Positions 1 through 8,997 of a stretch of 47,763 bases of DNA are shown piece by piece; the stretch's first letter is position 1; the number at the start of each line of letters is the position of its first letter. The notes beneath the pieces are model-generated. The model searched no databases and had not been told where the DNA came from. It worked only from the letters and a program-made list of their open reading frames with translations. Both the position numbers and the translations under genes were made by a program. This stretch comes from an uncultured Negativibacillus sp. Lineage in GTDB: Bacteria; Bacillota; Clostridia; Oscillospirales; Ruminococcaceae. The DNA lies in NCBI RefSeq assembly GCF_944388365.1, contig NZ_CALXIN010000010.1:1-47763 (forward strand), in the 5' to 3' direction.

Positions 1-1
1 C

Positions 2-685
2 CGTCAGGTGGTGGTAGATGAGGCGCAGGACTATTATCCACTGCATTTTTACATCCTCAAAAAGATGTTCTCATCCGCCCGCTACACCATCATGGGCGAC
101 TACAACCAAACCATCGAAAAGCAGGAAGGTCCGCAGTTTTACAAGGACACGGCAGCCATCTTTGCAAAGCGCAATTCCTGCCTGATTACCCTGAGTAAAG
201 GCTTCCGCTGCTCCTACGAGATCAACGAATTTTCCCGCCGCTTCTTAAGCTGTGACGAAGGCATGGAGAGCTTTGACCGTCATGAGCAGCCGCCGCTGAT
301 CGAGCAGCTTGATAACAAGGATGCACTGGTTGCGCGGATTGTCGAACTGACCCGCAGCTATCTTGCAGAGGGTTACGAGTCGGTAGGACTGATCTGCAAG
401 AGCCAGAAGCAAGCCAAAAAGCTGTATGCCCTGCTCAAGGATCAACTGCCGATTCATCTGGTGGACACCAACCGCAAGGAGATTTTCTCCGGCGTCATGC
501 TGATGCCGGTCTACATGTCCAAAGGATTGGAGTTCGACGCCACCATCATCTGTGGTGCCGATGAGAAAAACTACCGCAATGAGTACGACCGTCAGCTTCT
601 CTATGTTGCCTGCACCCGTGCGCTGCATCGTTTGGCGGTGTTGTACACCGGCGAGGCGAGCCGATTCCTGAAAGAGGGTAAATAA
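2..685 (+). CDS. helD: UvrD/HelD-type superfamily 1 helicase, C-terminal part (5' end outside window)
   Basis: The open frame runs into the left edge, so only the C-terminal ~228 residues are visible. It opens with the Walker B/motif II box VVVDEAQD. Motif III-like GDYNQTI follows about 30 residues on, then the arginine-containing KGFRCSYEI. Late SF1 motifs include KGLEFDATIICGAD (motif V region) and LLYVACTRALHRL (motif VI). This order is typical of UvrD-like ATPases. The short C-terminus right after motif VI fits the HelD family, which removes stalled RNA polymerase from DNA, but UvrD/Rep-like DNA helicases share these motifs and the diagnostic N-terminal arm is off-window. A strong hairpin terminator follows the stop codon. 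SF1 helicase is certain; the HelD assignment is moderate. Confidence 0.8.
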   Translation, partial: RQVVVDEAQDYYPLHFYILKKMFSSARYTIMGDYNQTIEKQEGPQFYKDTAAIFAKRNSCLITLSKGFRCSYEINEFSRRFLSCDEGMESFDRHEQPPLIEQLDNKDALVARIVELTRSYLAEGYESVGLICKSQKQAKKLYALLKDQLPIHLVDTNRKEIFSGVMLMPVYMSKGLEFDATIICGADEKNYRNEYDRQLLYVACTRALHRLAVLYTGEASRFLKEGK

Positions 686-691
686 AATGTC

Positions 692-728
692 AAACCGGAG
701 ATGGAAAAAATCCATCTCCGGTTTTTTT
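692..728 (+). terminator. Intrinsic terminator of the helicase gene
   Basis: A perfect 14-bp stem (AAACCGGAGATGGA with its complement) around an A5 loop is followed by a T run. It begins 7 bases after the helicase stop codon. Confidence 0.9.
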
Positions 729-804
729 GTTTAAGGAATCTTCTATATTGTCAAAAAATTTCTACACCAGAAATATTGCAGATATTTAATGCCCATATAG
801 AAAA

Positions 805-966
805 AAGGCCGCCAAATGGCGGCCTTCGTACTCTCGTACGCCTACATCGAAAAGGGTCTGTGCCCCTATCGTTTTTATTTTGTATTATTAAAGTGTCACA
901 GGGGCGTTGCCCCCGTACCCCTACAAACTTTTGTGTACAAAAGTTTGACAAAAAACTTTAGTTTTT
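805..966. repeat. Compound palindromic intergenic element
   Basis: This gene-free stretch between the convergent helicase and pur operons holds a chain of inverted repeats. AAGGCCGCC/GGCGGCCTT lies at 805-826, CGTAC/GTACG at 827-840, GGGGC/GCCCC at 901-913 and CAAACTTTTGT/ACAAAAGTTTG at 924-947. A weak AAAAACT/AGTTTTT hairpin ends at about 966. The blocks GTAGGGGTACGGGGGC and AAAGTTTTTTG (minus strand) resemble dispersed palindromic repeats I remember from clostridial genomes, but only one copy is in this window. Part of it may also terminate the pur transcript, whose last gene ends at 991. Short open frames across it look non-coding. Confidence 0.5.
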
Positions 967-990
967 GTTTTAGGTTCGTTTCATCAAAAA

Positions 991-2274
991 CTAGTCGTTT
1001 TTCGCACTAAGCGCCCGTTTACCAATATCCCGACGGCTGAAGCAATCCTCAAAGTGAATTTCGTCCACATTTGCATACGCCTTATCCAGTGCCGCCTGCA
1101 GGCTCTCTGCCCGTGCAGTGACTCCCAGCACACGTCCACCGTTGTTGTAGTAAACGCCGTCGCTCAGCTTGGTGCCCGAATGATAGATGCTTACGCCTTC
1201 GCGCTGACCCTTCTCGTTCAATCCGCTGATCGGCAGTCCTTTTTTATACGACTTTGGATAGCCGCCGCTGGCAATGATGACGCAGGCAGCTTTCTCATCT
1301 GAGAAGTGAACCATCTCTTCGGTCAGTGTGCCGTTATAGACCGCTTCCATAATGTCGACCAGATCGCTGTCCAGCAGCTCCAGTACAACCTGTGTTTCAG
1401 GATCGCCGAAGCGGCTGTTATACTCGATGACGTACGGGCCCTTTGGTGTCAGCATCAGGCCGAAGTACAGACAGCCCTTGAATGGTCTGCCCAGCTTCTG
1501 CATTGCATCCACTGTTGGACGGAAAATCTTCTCCATGCACTCCTGTGCGACCGCTGGAGTGTAGAATGGGTTTGGTGCAACTGTTCCCATGCCTCCAGTG
1601 TTGAGACCCTTGTCGCCATCCAGAGCGCGTTTGTGGTCCATCGAGGAGACCATCGGAACCACTGTCTTGCCATCGACAAATGCCAGCACCGAAACCTCAG
1701 GGCCGGTCAGGAATTCTTCGACAACAACATGGTTGCCACTGGTGCCGAACACCTTTTCCTCCATGATCTCGTGCAGGCCCTCTTTGGCTTCCTCGTGGCT
1801 TGCGGCGATAATAACGCCTTTGCCCAGCGCCAGACCGTCTGCCTTGATGACTACCGGATACTCGTTCTTCTGCTCGATATAGGCAAGTGCTTTGGCTGGA
1901 TCGTCGAATACCTCATAGGAGGCAGTCGGGATGCCAAATTCCTTCATCAGATTTTTGGAAAAGACCTTGCTTGCCTCGATCTGTGCAGCATCCTTTGTTG
2001 GACCAAAGGTCATGATGCCTTCCTTATTGAGCGCATCAACCATACCGGCTGCCAGCGGGTCATCAGGAGCAACGACGACCAGGTCAATAGCGTTTTCCTT
2101 GGAGAAACGAACGACGCCGTCGATGTCCATCGCTTTGATGTCCACACACTCTGCATCGGCGCTGATGCCGCCGTTACCAGGACAGCAGTAGATTTTTTCT
2201 GCCTTTGGGCTCTGTTTGAGCTTGCGGATAATGGCATGTTCACGGCCGCCGGAACCTACTACCAGAATTTTCAT
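991..2274 (-). CDS. purD: Phosphoribosylamine--glycine ligase (GAR synthetase)
   Basis: PurD joins glycine to phosphoribosylamine using ATP, the second step of de novo purine synthesis, in the cytosol. The 427-aa length is normal for the family. The N-terminus MKILVVGSGGREHAI is the family signature, and the ATP-grasp part contains VVIKADGLALGKGVI and GCLYFGLMLT, with YNSRFGDPETQ near residue 290. The start is supported by an AGGAAAGGAAG ribosome binding site. It is the last gene of the pur operon, separated from the AICAR transformylase gene by a hairpin that may trim or attenuate its expression. Its substrate glycine links it to the glycine genes later in the window. Confidence 0.97.
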   Translation of the reverse strand: MKILVVGSGGREHAIIRKLKQSPKAEKIYCCPGNGGISADAECVDIKAMDIDGVVRFSKENAIDLVVVAPDDPLAAGMVDALNKEGIMTFGPTKDAAQIEASKVFSKNLMKEFGIPTASYEVFDDPAKALAYIEQKNEYPVVIKADGLALGKGVIIAASHEEAKEGLHEIMEEKVFGTSGNHVVVEEFLTGPEVSVLAFVDGKTVVPMVSSMDHKRALDGDKGLNTGGMGTVAPNPFYTPAVAQECMEKIFRPTVDAMQKLGRPFKGCLYFGLMLTPKGPYVIEYNSRFGDPETQVVLELLDSDLVDIMEAVYNGTLTEEMVHFSDEKAACVIIASGGYPKSYKKGLPISGLNEKGQREGVSIYHSGTKLSDGVYYNNGGRVLGVTARAESLQAALDKAYANVDEIHFEDCFSRRDIGKRALSAKND

Positions 2275-2310
2275 GGCAAATCTTCCTTTCCTGTCAGATC
2301 ATTTTAAAAG

Positions 2311-2335
2311 AGGGGAAGGAACGCTTCCTTCCCCT
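2311..2335 (-). terminator. Intercistronic hairpin between purH and purD
   Basis: On the minus strand AGGGGAAGGAA/TTCCTTCCCCT forms an 11-bp perfect stem with a 3-base loop, followed by CTTTT. The U tract is short, so it looks like a partial terminator or mRNA processing/stability element rather than the operon end. Confidence 0.55.
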
Positions 2336-2349
2336 GTGGTTGGTTTCGA

Positions 2350-3531
2350 TTAGTGATGGAACAGACGGATGCCGGTGAAGGCCAGTACCATGTTGTACTT
2401 GTCGCAGGTTTCGATGACGTTGTCGTCACGAATCGAGCCGCCTGGTTCTGCAATGTACTGAACGCCGGAACGATGTGCACGTTCGATGTTGTCGCCGAAT
2501 GGGAAGAACGCATCCGAGCCGAGAGATACACCGCTGAGGGTATCCAGCCATGCACGTTTTTCCTCTCTGGTCAGTGGTTCCGGTTTCTCGGTGAAGAAGT
2601 TCTCCCAAACGCCGTCTGCCAGAACATCCATGTAATCGTCAGAGATATAGACGTCGATGGTGTTGTCGCGGTCTGCTCTGTGGATATCCTTCTTAAATGG
2701 CAGGTTGAGCACCTTCTTGTGCTGACGCAGGTACCAGATGTCTGCCTTGTTGCCAGCCAGTCTGGTGCAGTGGATTCTGGACTGCTGACCAGCGCCGATA
2801 CCGATTGCCTGACCGTCCTTGACGTAGCAAACCGAGTTGGACTGGGTGTATTTGAGGGCAATCAGCGAGATGAGCAGGTCGATCTTTGCGTTCTCCGGCA
2901 GATCCTTGTTCTGAGAAACGATGTTGTTAAACAGCTCTTTGTCGATCTTCAGATTGTTTCTGCCCTGTTCAAAGGTGATACCGAATACATCCTTGTGCTC
3001 GATTTCAGCTGGAACATAGTTTTCGTCGATCTGGATGATGTTGTAGCTGCCTTTGCGTTTTGCACGGAGGATTTCCAGTGCTCCCTCGGTATAGCCTGGA
3101 GCAATGATACCGTCGGAAACCTCACGTTTGATGATTCTTGCGCAGCTCTCGTCGCAGACGTCGGACAGTGCGATGAAGTCACCATAGGAGGACATTCTAT
3201 CTGCACCTCTGGCTCTTGCATAAGCGCAGGCGATTGGAGAAAGCTCGCCGAGGTCGTCAACAAAGTAAATCTTCTTCATTGTGTCGTCCAGCGGCAGGCC
3301 AACTGCTGCACCGGCTGGAGAAACGTGTTTGAAGGAAGCTGCTGCCGGAAGTCCGGTTGCCTGCTTCAGCTCTTTGACCAGCTGCCAGCTGTTGAAAGCA
3401 TCCAAAAAGTTGATATAACCAGGTTTACCGCTCAATACCTGAATCGGCAGTTCGCTGCCGTCCTTCATGAAGATGCGGGATGGCTTCTGGTTTGGGTTGC
3501 ATCCATATTTGAGTGCCAGCTCATTTGCCAT
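2350..3531 (-). CDS. purH: AICAR formyltransferase (PurH C-terminal domain as a separate protein)
   Basis: It transfers the formyl group of 10-formyl-THF to AICAR, giving FAICAR, the ninth step of purine synthesis. The 393-aa protein begins directly in the transformylase fold ([15 protein letters not shown]). It carries the catalytic Lys-His pair in [14 protein letters not shown] and the KYTQSNSV substrate motif, and ends in RLFHH. The N-terminal IMP cyclohydrolase (MGS-like) domain of ordinary ~510-aa PurH is absent. The missing step is supplied by the PurO-type protein encoded immediately upstream. An AAAGGATTG ribosome binding site precedes the ATG. Confidence 0.95.
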   Translation of the reverse strand: MANELALKYGCNPNQKPSRIFMKDGSELPIQVLSGKPGYINFLDAFNSWQLVKELKQATGLPAAASFKHVSPAGAAVGLPLDDTMKKIYFVDDLGELSPIACAYARARGADRMSSYGDFIALSDVCDESCARIIKREVSDGIIAPGYTEGALEILRAKRKGSYNIIQIDENYVPAEIEHKDVFGITFEQGRNNLKIDKELFNNIVSQNKDLPENAKIDLLISLIALKYTQSNSVCYVKDGQAIGIGAGQQSRIHCTRLAGNKADIWYLRQHKKVLNLPFKKDIHRADRDNTIDVYISDDYMDVLADGVWENFFTEKPEPLTREEKRAWLDTLSGVSLGSDAFFPFGDNIERAHRSGVQYIAEPGGSIRDDNVIETCDKYNMVLAFTGIRLFHH

Positions 3532-3570
3532 GAAAAATCAATCCTTTCTGCTATGTCCGGTTTTCTGCCC

Positions 3571-4272
3571 TTACTTGTTTTTATTGATAATGCGAGTTTC
3601 TGTTGCTCCGCTTTCTACGTCGATAAAGCGGGTGAACAGCGAAACTTTGTTTGCTTCGTTCAGGTTTTCCCAAACTTCCTTGGTGAATGCGTCGATGTCA
3701 CCACGGATAACAACCGGTGTCGGCTCTCCTTCGTAGGAAGGGATCGGGTTGCCGTCGCATTTGTAGGTGTGGATGAAGTGACCCTCTCCTGCCTTTGGAT
3801 CGCTGTACTCAAAGAAGTAGCGATGTGCGCTGGAAGGATCGCCGTTGTTGCTCTTGAGGATCGACAGCTTGTAGTCAAAGCCCTCGACCACACCGGAAAT
3901 GCGAGGAGTGAAGTTTGGTGCATCCGGTTCAAAGGTGCGGGTGCGCAGTGCATCAGCAAAGGTCTTGCCTTCCTTGAGGAAGTCGTAGACGGTGTCGGTT
4001 TGATCGCCGTTGGTGACGATGGTCTTGCTGCCCAGTACGCGGACCGGCGCATAGATAATCAGGGACGGATCTTCCAGTTTTGCCGGATCGAATGCCTCGG
4101 TGCGGATTCCGCCGTCCTGCTCTACAAAGACGCGGTTGCGGCTATTTTCGCTGCGGCCCATGATAAAGTAGGCGATGACTGCCTTTTTGCCGTCCTCGCT
4201 TCTGCCCAGAACGATGCCACGTCCAGGATATGTATTGCTGCGCAGTTCTTCTGCAAGATTAACACAATTCAT
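3571..4272 (-). CDS. purO: IMP cyclohydrolase, archaeal PurO type
   Basis: It is expected to close the ring of FAICAR to give IMP, the last step of the pathway. The 233-aa protein starts MNCVNLAEELRSNTYPGRG and contains YFIMGRSENSRNRVF. These match the IMP cyclohydrolase-like (PurO) family first described in methanogens, not the MGS-fold domain of bacterial PurH. The start is placed at the ATG preceded by GGAGGAGGAA; the frame stays open 51 codons further upstream, but that part lies over purN and has no ribosome site. It sits between purN and the transformylase-only PurH, so it completes the pathway by non-homologous replacement. Confidence 0.9.
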   Translation of the reverse strand: MNCVNLAEELRSNTYPGRGIVLGRSEDGKKAVIAYFIMGRSENSRNRVFVEQDGGIRTEAFDPAKLEDPSLIIYAPVRVLGSKTIVTNGDQTDTVYDFLKEGKTFADALRTRTFEPDAPNFTPRISGVVEGFDYKLSILKSNNGDPSSAHRYFFEYSDPKAGEGHFIHTYKCDGNPIPSYEGEPTPVVIRGDIDAFTKEVWENLNEANKVSLFTRFIDVESGATETRIINKNK

Positions 4273-4297
4273 GCTGCTGATTCCTCCTCCAAAATGG

Positions 4298-4909
4298 TTA
4301 ACAGTTGCCTTTTTCCTTCTGTATCTCGTCGCAGAGCATCGCTGTTGCCTGCGGCAGCAGCTCCCATTCTGCCTGCTCCATGACACGTCGCTGTAAAACT
4401 TCCGGTGTATCCCCTGGCAGAACATCCACTGCTTTTTGCAGAATGATGCTGCCGCCGTCGGTCACCTCGTTGACAAAGTGAACGGTAGCTCCGGTCACCT
4501 TGACGCCGTAGGCAAGTGCCGCCTCATGTACCTTCAGTCCGTAGAAGCCATTGCCGCAGAACGAAGGAATGAGCGACGGATGAACATTGATGATGCGGTT
4601 TGGATAAGCATCAATGACCTCTTTGCCAAGGATGCTCAAAAAGCCGGCCAGCACGACAAGCTCGATGCCATGCGCGTGCAGTTCTTCGACGATTTTGTGG
4701 TCATAAGCTTCCGCGCTGCCGCAGTCCTTTTTGCGGACAACTGCTGTTTCGATGCCTGCCTGTTTTGCACGTTCCAGTGCATACGCATCTGCACGGGAGC
4801 TGAGCACCAGGTTGATCTGTCCGCAGCCGAGCTTGCCGTCCCGCTGACGGTCGATCAGCGCCTGAAGGTTTGTACCGCCTCCCGACACCAACACTGCAAT
4901 CTTGACCAT
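4298..4909 (-). CDS. purN: Phosphoribosylglycinamide formyltransferase 1
   Basis: PurN formylates GAR from 10-formyl-THF, the third step of the pathway. The 203-aa length is normal. MVKIAVLVSGGGTNLQALI is the N-terminal nucleotide-binding loop. NVHPSLIPSFCGNGFYG holds the catalytic His region, and VTGATVHFVNEVTDGGSII the downstream catalytic Asp region. The start has AAGGAG nine bases upstream; the open frame extends further but into the purM 3' end. A 12-bp stem lies between purM and this gene. Confidence 0.96.
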   Translation of the reverse strand: MVKIAVLVSGGGTNLQALIDRQRDGKLGCGQINLVLSSRADAYALERAKQAGIETAVVRKKDCGSAEAYDHKIVEELHAHGIELVVLAGFLSILGKEVIDAYPNRIINVHPSLIPSFCGNGFYGLKVHEAALAYGVKVTGATVHFVNEVTDGGSIILQKAVDVLPGDTPEVLQRRVMEQAEWELLPQATAMLCDEIQKEKGNC

Positions 4910-4937
4910 TTCTACCGCTCCTTTTCCTGTAAAAATG

Positions 4938-4979
4938 AAAAGCAGACGCTGCGTCGCAATGGGTGCCGCGTCTGCTTTT
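4938..4979 (-). terminator. Intercistronic hairpin between purM and purN
   Basis: AAAAGCAGACGC pairs perfectly with GCGTCTGCTTTT across an 18-base loop. On the transcript it is followed by TTTTCATTTTT. It looks like a leaky terminator or processing site inside the operon. Confidence 0.55.
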
Positions 4980-5000
4980 GTCCAGATAGGTCCAATCAGA

Positions 5001-6038
5001 CTAGAGAATCTCGATATTCTTTTCTCCGGCCTGAACTTCGCCGATGACATAAGCGTCCTCGCCCGCCTGATGCAGCACTTCCAGTGCTTTATCTGCTTGA
5101 TCGCGGGAAACGATGGCGATCATGCCGACACCCATATTGAAGGTGTTGAACATGTCACGCTCTGGAATCTCGCCGACGCGCTGAATCTCCTCGAAGATTG
5201 GCAGCACGCGAACTTTGCTGCGGTCGATGACCGCTTTGGTTCTGGAGTTGAGCGCACGCGGAATATTTTCATAGAAACCGCCGCCGGTGACATGGACGAT
5301 CGATTTTACCTTGACTTCGTCAATGAGCTTGAGCATTGGTTTGACGTACAGTCTGGTTGGGGTCAGCAGGGTCTGACCAAGGGTAGAACCATTAAATTCC
5401 TTGAAGATGTTGCGTGGAGTGTTGTCCAGGTCAAATACCTTTCTGACAAGCGAGAAACCGTTGGAATGTACGCCGGAGGATGGAAGTGCGATCAGCACAT
5501 CACCGACCTCAACATTCTCTGGATCGATCATCTTGTCCTTGTCTACAACACCTACGCTGAAGCCGGCTACATCGTACTCGTCGATTGGATAGAAGCCTGG
5601 CATCTCAGCAGTTTCGCCGCCAACCAGCGCACAGCCGGTCTCGACACAGCCATCAGCGACACCTTTGACGATGTCCGCTACCTTTTCAGGAATGTTCTTG
5701 CCCAGTGCAATATAATCAAGGAAGATCAGTGGTTTTGCACCGCAGCAGATGATATCGTTGACACACATTGCAACGCAGTCGATGCCGACGGTATCATGCT
5801 TATCCAGCAGAAACGCGATCTTCAGCTTGGTGCCAACGCCGTCTGTACCGGAAACCAGAACCGGTTTGGTGATACCGGTCAGGTCCAGCTCAAAAGCGCC
5901 GCCGAAGCCGCCGATTCCGGTCATCATGCCTGCTGTCATGGTTCTTGCAACGTGTGCCTTCATCAATTCAACTGCTTTGTATCCGGCTGTTACGTCAACG
6001 CCGGCTGCCTTGTAGCTTTCGCTGAAACTTTCGCTCAT
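5001..6038 (-). CDS. purM: Phosphoribosylformylglycinamidine cyclo-ligase (AIR synthetase)
   Basis: PurM makes AIR from FGAM with ATP, the fifth pathway step. The 345-aa length matches the family. Seen motifs are YKAAGVDVTAGYKAVELMK at the N-terminus, VSGTDGVGTKLKIAF (ATP-binding), CVNDIICCGAKPLIFLDY, ALVGGETAEMPGFY and VHVTGGGFYENIPRAL. A ribosome site AAAGGA precedes the ATG. The gene lies 36 bases after purF with no hairpin between them, so the two should be co-translated from the same mRNA. Confidence 0.97.
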   Translation of the reverse strand: MSESFSESYKAAGVDVTAGYKAVELMKAHVARTMTAGMMTGIGGFGGAFELDLTGITKPVLVSGTDGVGTKLKIAFLLDKHDTVGIDCVAMCVNDIICCGAKPLIFLDYIALGKNIPEKVADIVKGVADGCVETGCALVGGETAEMPGFYPIDEYDVAGFSVGVVDKDKMIDPENVEVGDVLIALPSSGVHSNGFSLVRKVFDLDNTPRNIFKEFNGSTLGQTLLTPTRLYVKPMLKLIDEVKVKSIVHVTGGGFYENIPRALNSRTKAVIDRSKVRVLPIFEEIQRVGEIPERDMFNTFNMGVGMIAIVSRDQADKALEVLHQAGEDAYVIGEVQAGEKNIEIL

Positions 6039-6074
6039 ATCGTAAAAATCCTTTCCTGTTAATCCACTCTGCCC

Positions 6075-7502
6075 TTATTTTTTATTGCAGAGCTTCTGAG
6101 AAAATTTGTCACATGGTTTTTCTTCCGGAACATCGATTGGATATTTTCCGGTGAAGCAGCCCATACAGAACTCGCATCCTGTGGTGGTCTGTGCGATCTG
6201 TGCACAGTGTTCAATGCTCAGGTAACCCAGAGTATCAACATCGAGTGTACGACGGATTTCTTCCTGAGACATACGGCAGGCAATCAGCTTGTCCTTGCTG
6301 TCGATGTCGGTACCGAAGTAGCATGGGTTGATGAACGGAGGGGAAGAAATACGGAGATGTACTTCTGTTGCTCCGGCATCACGCAGCATCTTGGTGATCT
6401 GGATGCTGGTGGTTCCTCTTACGATGGAGTCATCGACCAGAACAACACGTTTGCCTTTTACTGCTGCTTCCAGAACATTGAGCTTGATGTGAACTGCACG
6501 TTCTCTTTCCTTCTGTGTCGGCAGAATGAAGGTACGTCCGATATAACGGTTTTTGATAAAACCGATTCCGTATGGAATACCGGATTCCTCAGCATAGCCG
6601 AGCGCTGCATCCAGACCGGAGTCTGGAGAACCGATAACGATATCAGCCTCTACCGGATGTTCCTGTGCAAGGAATGCACCTGCACGTTTTCTTGCCATGT
6701 GTACGCTTTCGCCTTCGATGACCGAGTCAGGACGAGCGGTGTATACATATTCAAATACACACAGACCGCTCTTCTGTCCACAGTGGCTTTCCAGGCTGCG
6801 AACGCCGCTTCTGTCAACAACAATGATCTCGCCTGGACGAACATCTCTTACGAATTTTGCACCGATGCTGTCGAATGCACAGCTTTCCGAAGCAAAAACA
6901 ATTTCGCCGCCCATCTTACCCATTGCAAGCGGTCTGATACCCTGTGGATCTCTGACTGCCATCAGTTTCTGTGGAGACATTACAACCATCGAGTAAGCAC
7001 CTTTGAGCTTATCCATCGCTTTTTCGATTGCTTCCTCAATCGAGTTTGTGTGCAGACGCTCATTGATGATTACATGGGAGATGACCTCTGCATCCGAATT
7101 GGAGTGGAAGATAGCGCCTTTGAGCTCCAGCTCTTCTTTCAGTTCCGGAGCATTTACCAGCGCGCCGTTAAAAGCCAGTGCCATGCTGCCTTTGATATGG
7201 CGGACAACCAGTGGCTGTGCATCTGCACGTTCTGGATTGGTTGCGCCGTACAGCACATGACCAACTGCCATTCTGCCGCTGCCCAAATCGCTGAGCACCT
7301 GCTTGTTAAAGGTATCCGGCACCAGACCAAGGTCGCGATAGGATCTGATTACTCCATCATCATTGACGGCAATACCGCAGCTCTGCTGTCCTCTGTGCTG
7401 CAAAGCGTACAGTGCCATATAGGTATCCCCTACAACGCTTGGACTGCTTTCCGGCGAATAAATGCCGAAAACGCCGCATTCCTCATGAATCTGATCAAAC
7501 AT
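6075..7502 (-). CDS. purF: Amidophosphoribosyltransferase (PRPP amidotransferase)
   Basis: PurF catalyses the committed step, PRPP plus glutamine to phosphoribosylamine. After a short propeptide (MFDQIHEE) comes CGVFGIYS, whose Cys becomes the N-terminal nucleophile after cleavage. The glutaminase part includes ALQHRGQQSCGIA. VVLVDDSIVRGTTS is the PRPP-binding loop. Cysteines in CVFEYVYTARP, INPCYFGTD and GCEFCMGCFTGKYP fit the 4Fe-4S-containing, B. subtilis-like subtype, which is oxygen labile. I chose ATG at 7502 (475 aa) over the TTG one codon earlier because AAAGGGG is spaced well for either. A 16-bp hairpin separates it from purC. Confidence 0.97.
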   Translation of the reverse strand: MFDQIHEECGVFGIYSPESSPSVVGDTYMALYALQHRGQQSCGIAVNDDGVIRSYRDLGLVPDTFNKQVLSDLGSGRMAVGHVLYGATNPERADAQPLVVRHIKGSMALAFNGALVNAPELKEELELKGAIFHSNSDAEVISHVIINERLHTNSIEEAIEKAMDKLKGAYSMVVMSPQKLMAVRDPQGIRPLAMGKMGGEIVFASESCAFDSIGAKFVRDVRPGEIIVVDRSGVRSLESHCGQKSGLCVFEYVYTARPDSVIEGESVHMARKRAGAFLAQEHPVEADIVIGSPDSGLDAALGYAEESGIPYGIGFIKNRYIGRTFILPTQKERERAVHIKLNVLEAAVKGKRVVLVDDSIVRGTTSIQITKMLRDAGATEVHLRISSPPFINPCYFGTDIDSKDKLIACRMSQEEIRRTLDVDTLGYLSIEHCAQIAQTTTGCEFCMGCFTGKYPIDVPEEKPCDKFSQKLCNKK

Positions 7503-7593
7503 CAAAAAGTCCCCTTTCCAATCGGATCATAATATGAAAACAACAGCCTGTCCCGGTGACAAACCGGTTTTCAATCCTCGGTTTTTATTACAC

Positions 7594-7629
7594 AACTGTT
7601 ATCGGAAGGAGTCCCTTCCGATAACAGTT
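7594..7629 (-). terminator. Intercistronic hairpin between purC and purF
   Basis: AACTGTTATCGGAAGG and its exact complement form a 16-bp stem with a 4-base loop. No real U tract follows (GTGTAATAAAAA), so a processing or stability role is more likely than termination. Confidence 0.5.
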
Positions 7630-7648
7630 TTTGGCAAAAGAACGGGAA

Positions 7649-8359
7649 TTATTCTCCCAGCAGTCTCTTGAGGATTTCATGATAACCCTCATCAACATTG
7701 TCCATATCTCTTCTGAAACGGTCTTTGTCCAGTTTCTCATGGGTGGTTGCATCCCAGAAACGGCAGGTGTCAGGAGAGATCTCGTCAGCCAGAACGATGG
7801 TGCCATCGGAAAGTTTACCGAACTCGAGTTTAAAGTCTACCAGGTCAACGTTAACCTCTTTGAAGTACTGTTTGAGGATCTCGTTGATCTTGAATGCATA
7901 GCTTGCAATCTGATCCAGCTCTTCTCTGGTGCACAGCTCCATTGCCAGTGCATGATAGTCGTTGATCAGTGGATCGCCCAGTTCATCGTTTTTGTAGCTG
8001 TATTCCAAAACGGTTACAGGCAGTACTTTGCCTTCTTCAATGCCCAGACGTTTGGACATGGAACCTGCTGCGATGTTGCGGATGATAACTTCCAGTGGAA
8101 CGATTTTTACTTTTTTAACAACGGTTTCGCGGTCAGACAGCTGCTCTACAAAGTGGGTAGGAATGCCTTTGGTTTCGAGCATCTTCATCAGATGATTGGT
8201 AACACGGTTGTTGATTGCACCTTTGCCCAGGATGGTACCTTTTTTCAGGCCGTTAAAAGCTGTTGCATCGTCTTTGTAGTCAACGATAAACAGTTCTGGG
8301 TCCTCTGTTGTATAAACCTTCTTTGCCTTTCCTTCATAGAGCATTTCACACTTTTTCAT
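7649..8359 (-). CDS. purC: SAICAR synthetase
   Basis: PurC condenses CAIR with aspartate using ATP. The 236-aa length is normal for the bacterial enzyme. [19 protein letters not shown] is the N-terminal phosphate-binding region. Further motifs are [27 protein letters not shown]-like helices and [27 protein letters not shown] residues near 190, where Glu/Asp bind the substrate. An ATG 15 bases upstream contains the GGAGGT ribosome site itself, so the start is the second ATG (8359). Confidence 0.96.
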   Translation of the reverse strand: MKKCEMLYEGKAKKVYTTEDPELFIVDYKDDATAFNGLKKGTILGKGAINNRVTNHLMKMLETKGIPTHFVEQLSDRETVVKKVKIVPLEVIIRNIAAGSMSKRLGIEEGKVLPVTVLEYSYKNDELGDPLINDYHALAMELCTREELDQIASYAFKINEILKQYFKEVNVDLVDFKLEFGKLSDGTIVLADEISPDTCRFWDATTHEKLDKDRFRRDMDNVDEGYHEILKRLLGE

Positions 8360-8437
8360 GTCTATTACCTCCATTGCTTCTATTGCCTTTTTCGGCTTCT
8401 ATCTAATAAATATTATTAGCAACTGTATTTGATTGGA

Positions 8438-8947
8438 CTAGCAGCCCAGCTCCTGCTGAAGCTTTGCATCCTTTGCCATGACCGATTCTTCCATGGTTTT
8501 CTTCATCTGGTCGAGCTGTGCAGCCAGATTGTCGTCAGAAAGTGCCAGCATCTGTACAGCCAGAATTGCTGCATTTTCTGCACCGTTGATTGCAACGGTT
8601 GCTACCGGAATGCCGGATGGCATCTGTACGGTGGCAAGCAGTGCATCCAGACCGTCCAGAGTGGAAGATTTGATCGGAATACCGATGACTGGCAGAGTGG
8701 TGTGTGCAGCCAGTACGCCGCCCAGGTGAGCTGCTTTTCCAGCTGCTGCAATGATGACGCCAAAGCCGTTTGCCTTTGCCTCAGATGCAAATTTGCTTGC
8801 CTGTGCCGGTGTACGGTGTGCGCTCATCACATGAGCCTCTACCTCAATGCCAAAGGATTTGAGCTTATCAATCGCTGGTTTTACGGTTGGAAGATCGCTG
8901 TCGCTTCCCATGATAACAGCAACCTTTTTTGCAGTAACGTTTGCCAT
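8438..8947 (-). CDS. purE: N5-CAIR mutase / AIR carboxylase catalytic subunit
   Basis: PurE rearranges N5-CAIR to CAIR (class I) or carboxylates AIR directly (class II). The 169-aa protein has [14 protein letters not shown], the catalytic His in [36 protein letters not shown] and [19 protein letters not shown]. The start is fixed by GGAGGAGAAC upstream. It is the first gene of the operon. No purK is adjacent, so either purK lies elsewhere or the enzyme works with CO2 directly; the sequence alone does not let me choose. Confidence 0.96.
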   Translation of the reverse strand: MANVTAKKVAVIMGSDSDLPTVKPAIDKLKSFGIEVEAHVMSAHRTPAQASKFASEAKANGFGVIIAAAGKAAHLGGVLAAHTTLPVIGIPIKSSTLDGLDALLATVQMPSGIPVATVAINGAENAAILAVQMLALSDDNLAAQLDQMKKTMEESVMAKDAKLQQELGC

Positions 8948-8997
8948 GGTCGTTCTCCTCCTATTCTTGTTTGGCTGCATCCGAAAATGCTGCCAAT

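Noticed and set aside
701..961. Short open frame across the palindromic element
   Set aside because: It runs through inverted repeats and the helicase terminator, and no ribosome site precedes it.
2353..4383. 676-codon open frame on the plus strand opposite purH and purO
   Set aside because: It is antisense to two clearly conserved genes, has no family motifs or ribosome site, and its Cys/Val-rich translation is typical of the complement of a biased coding frame.
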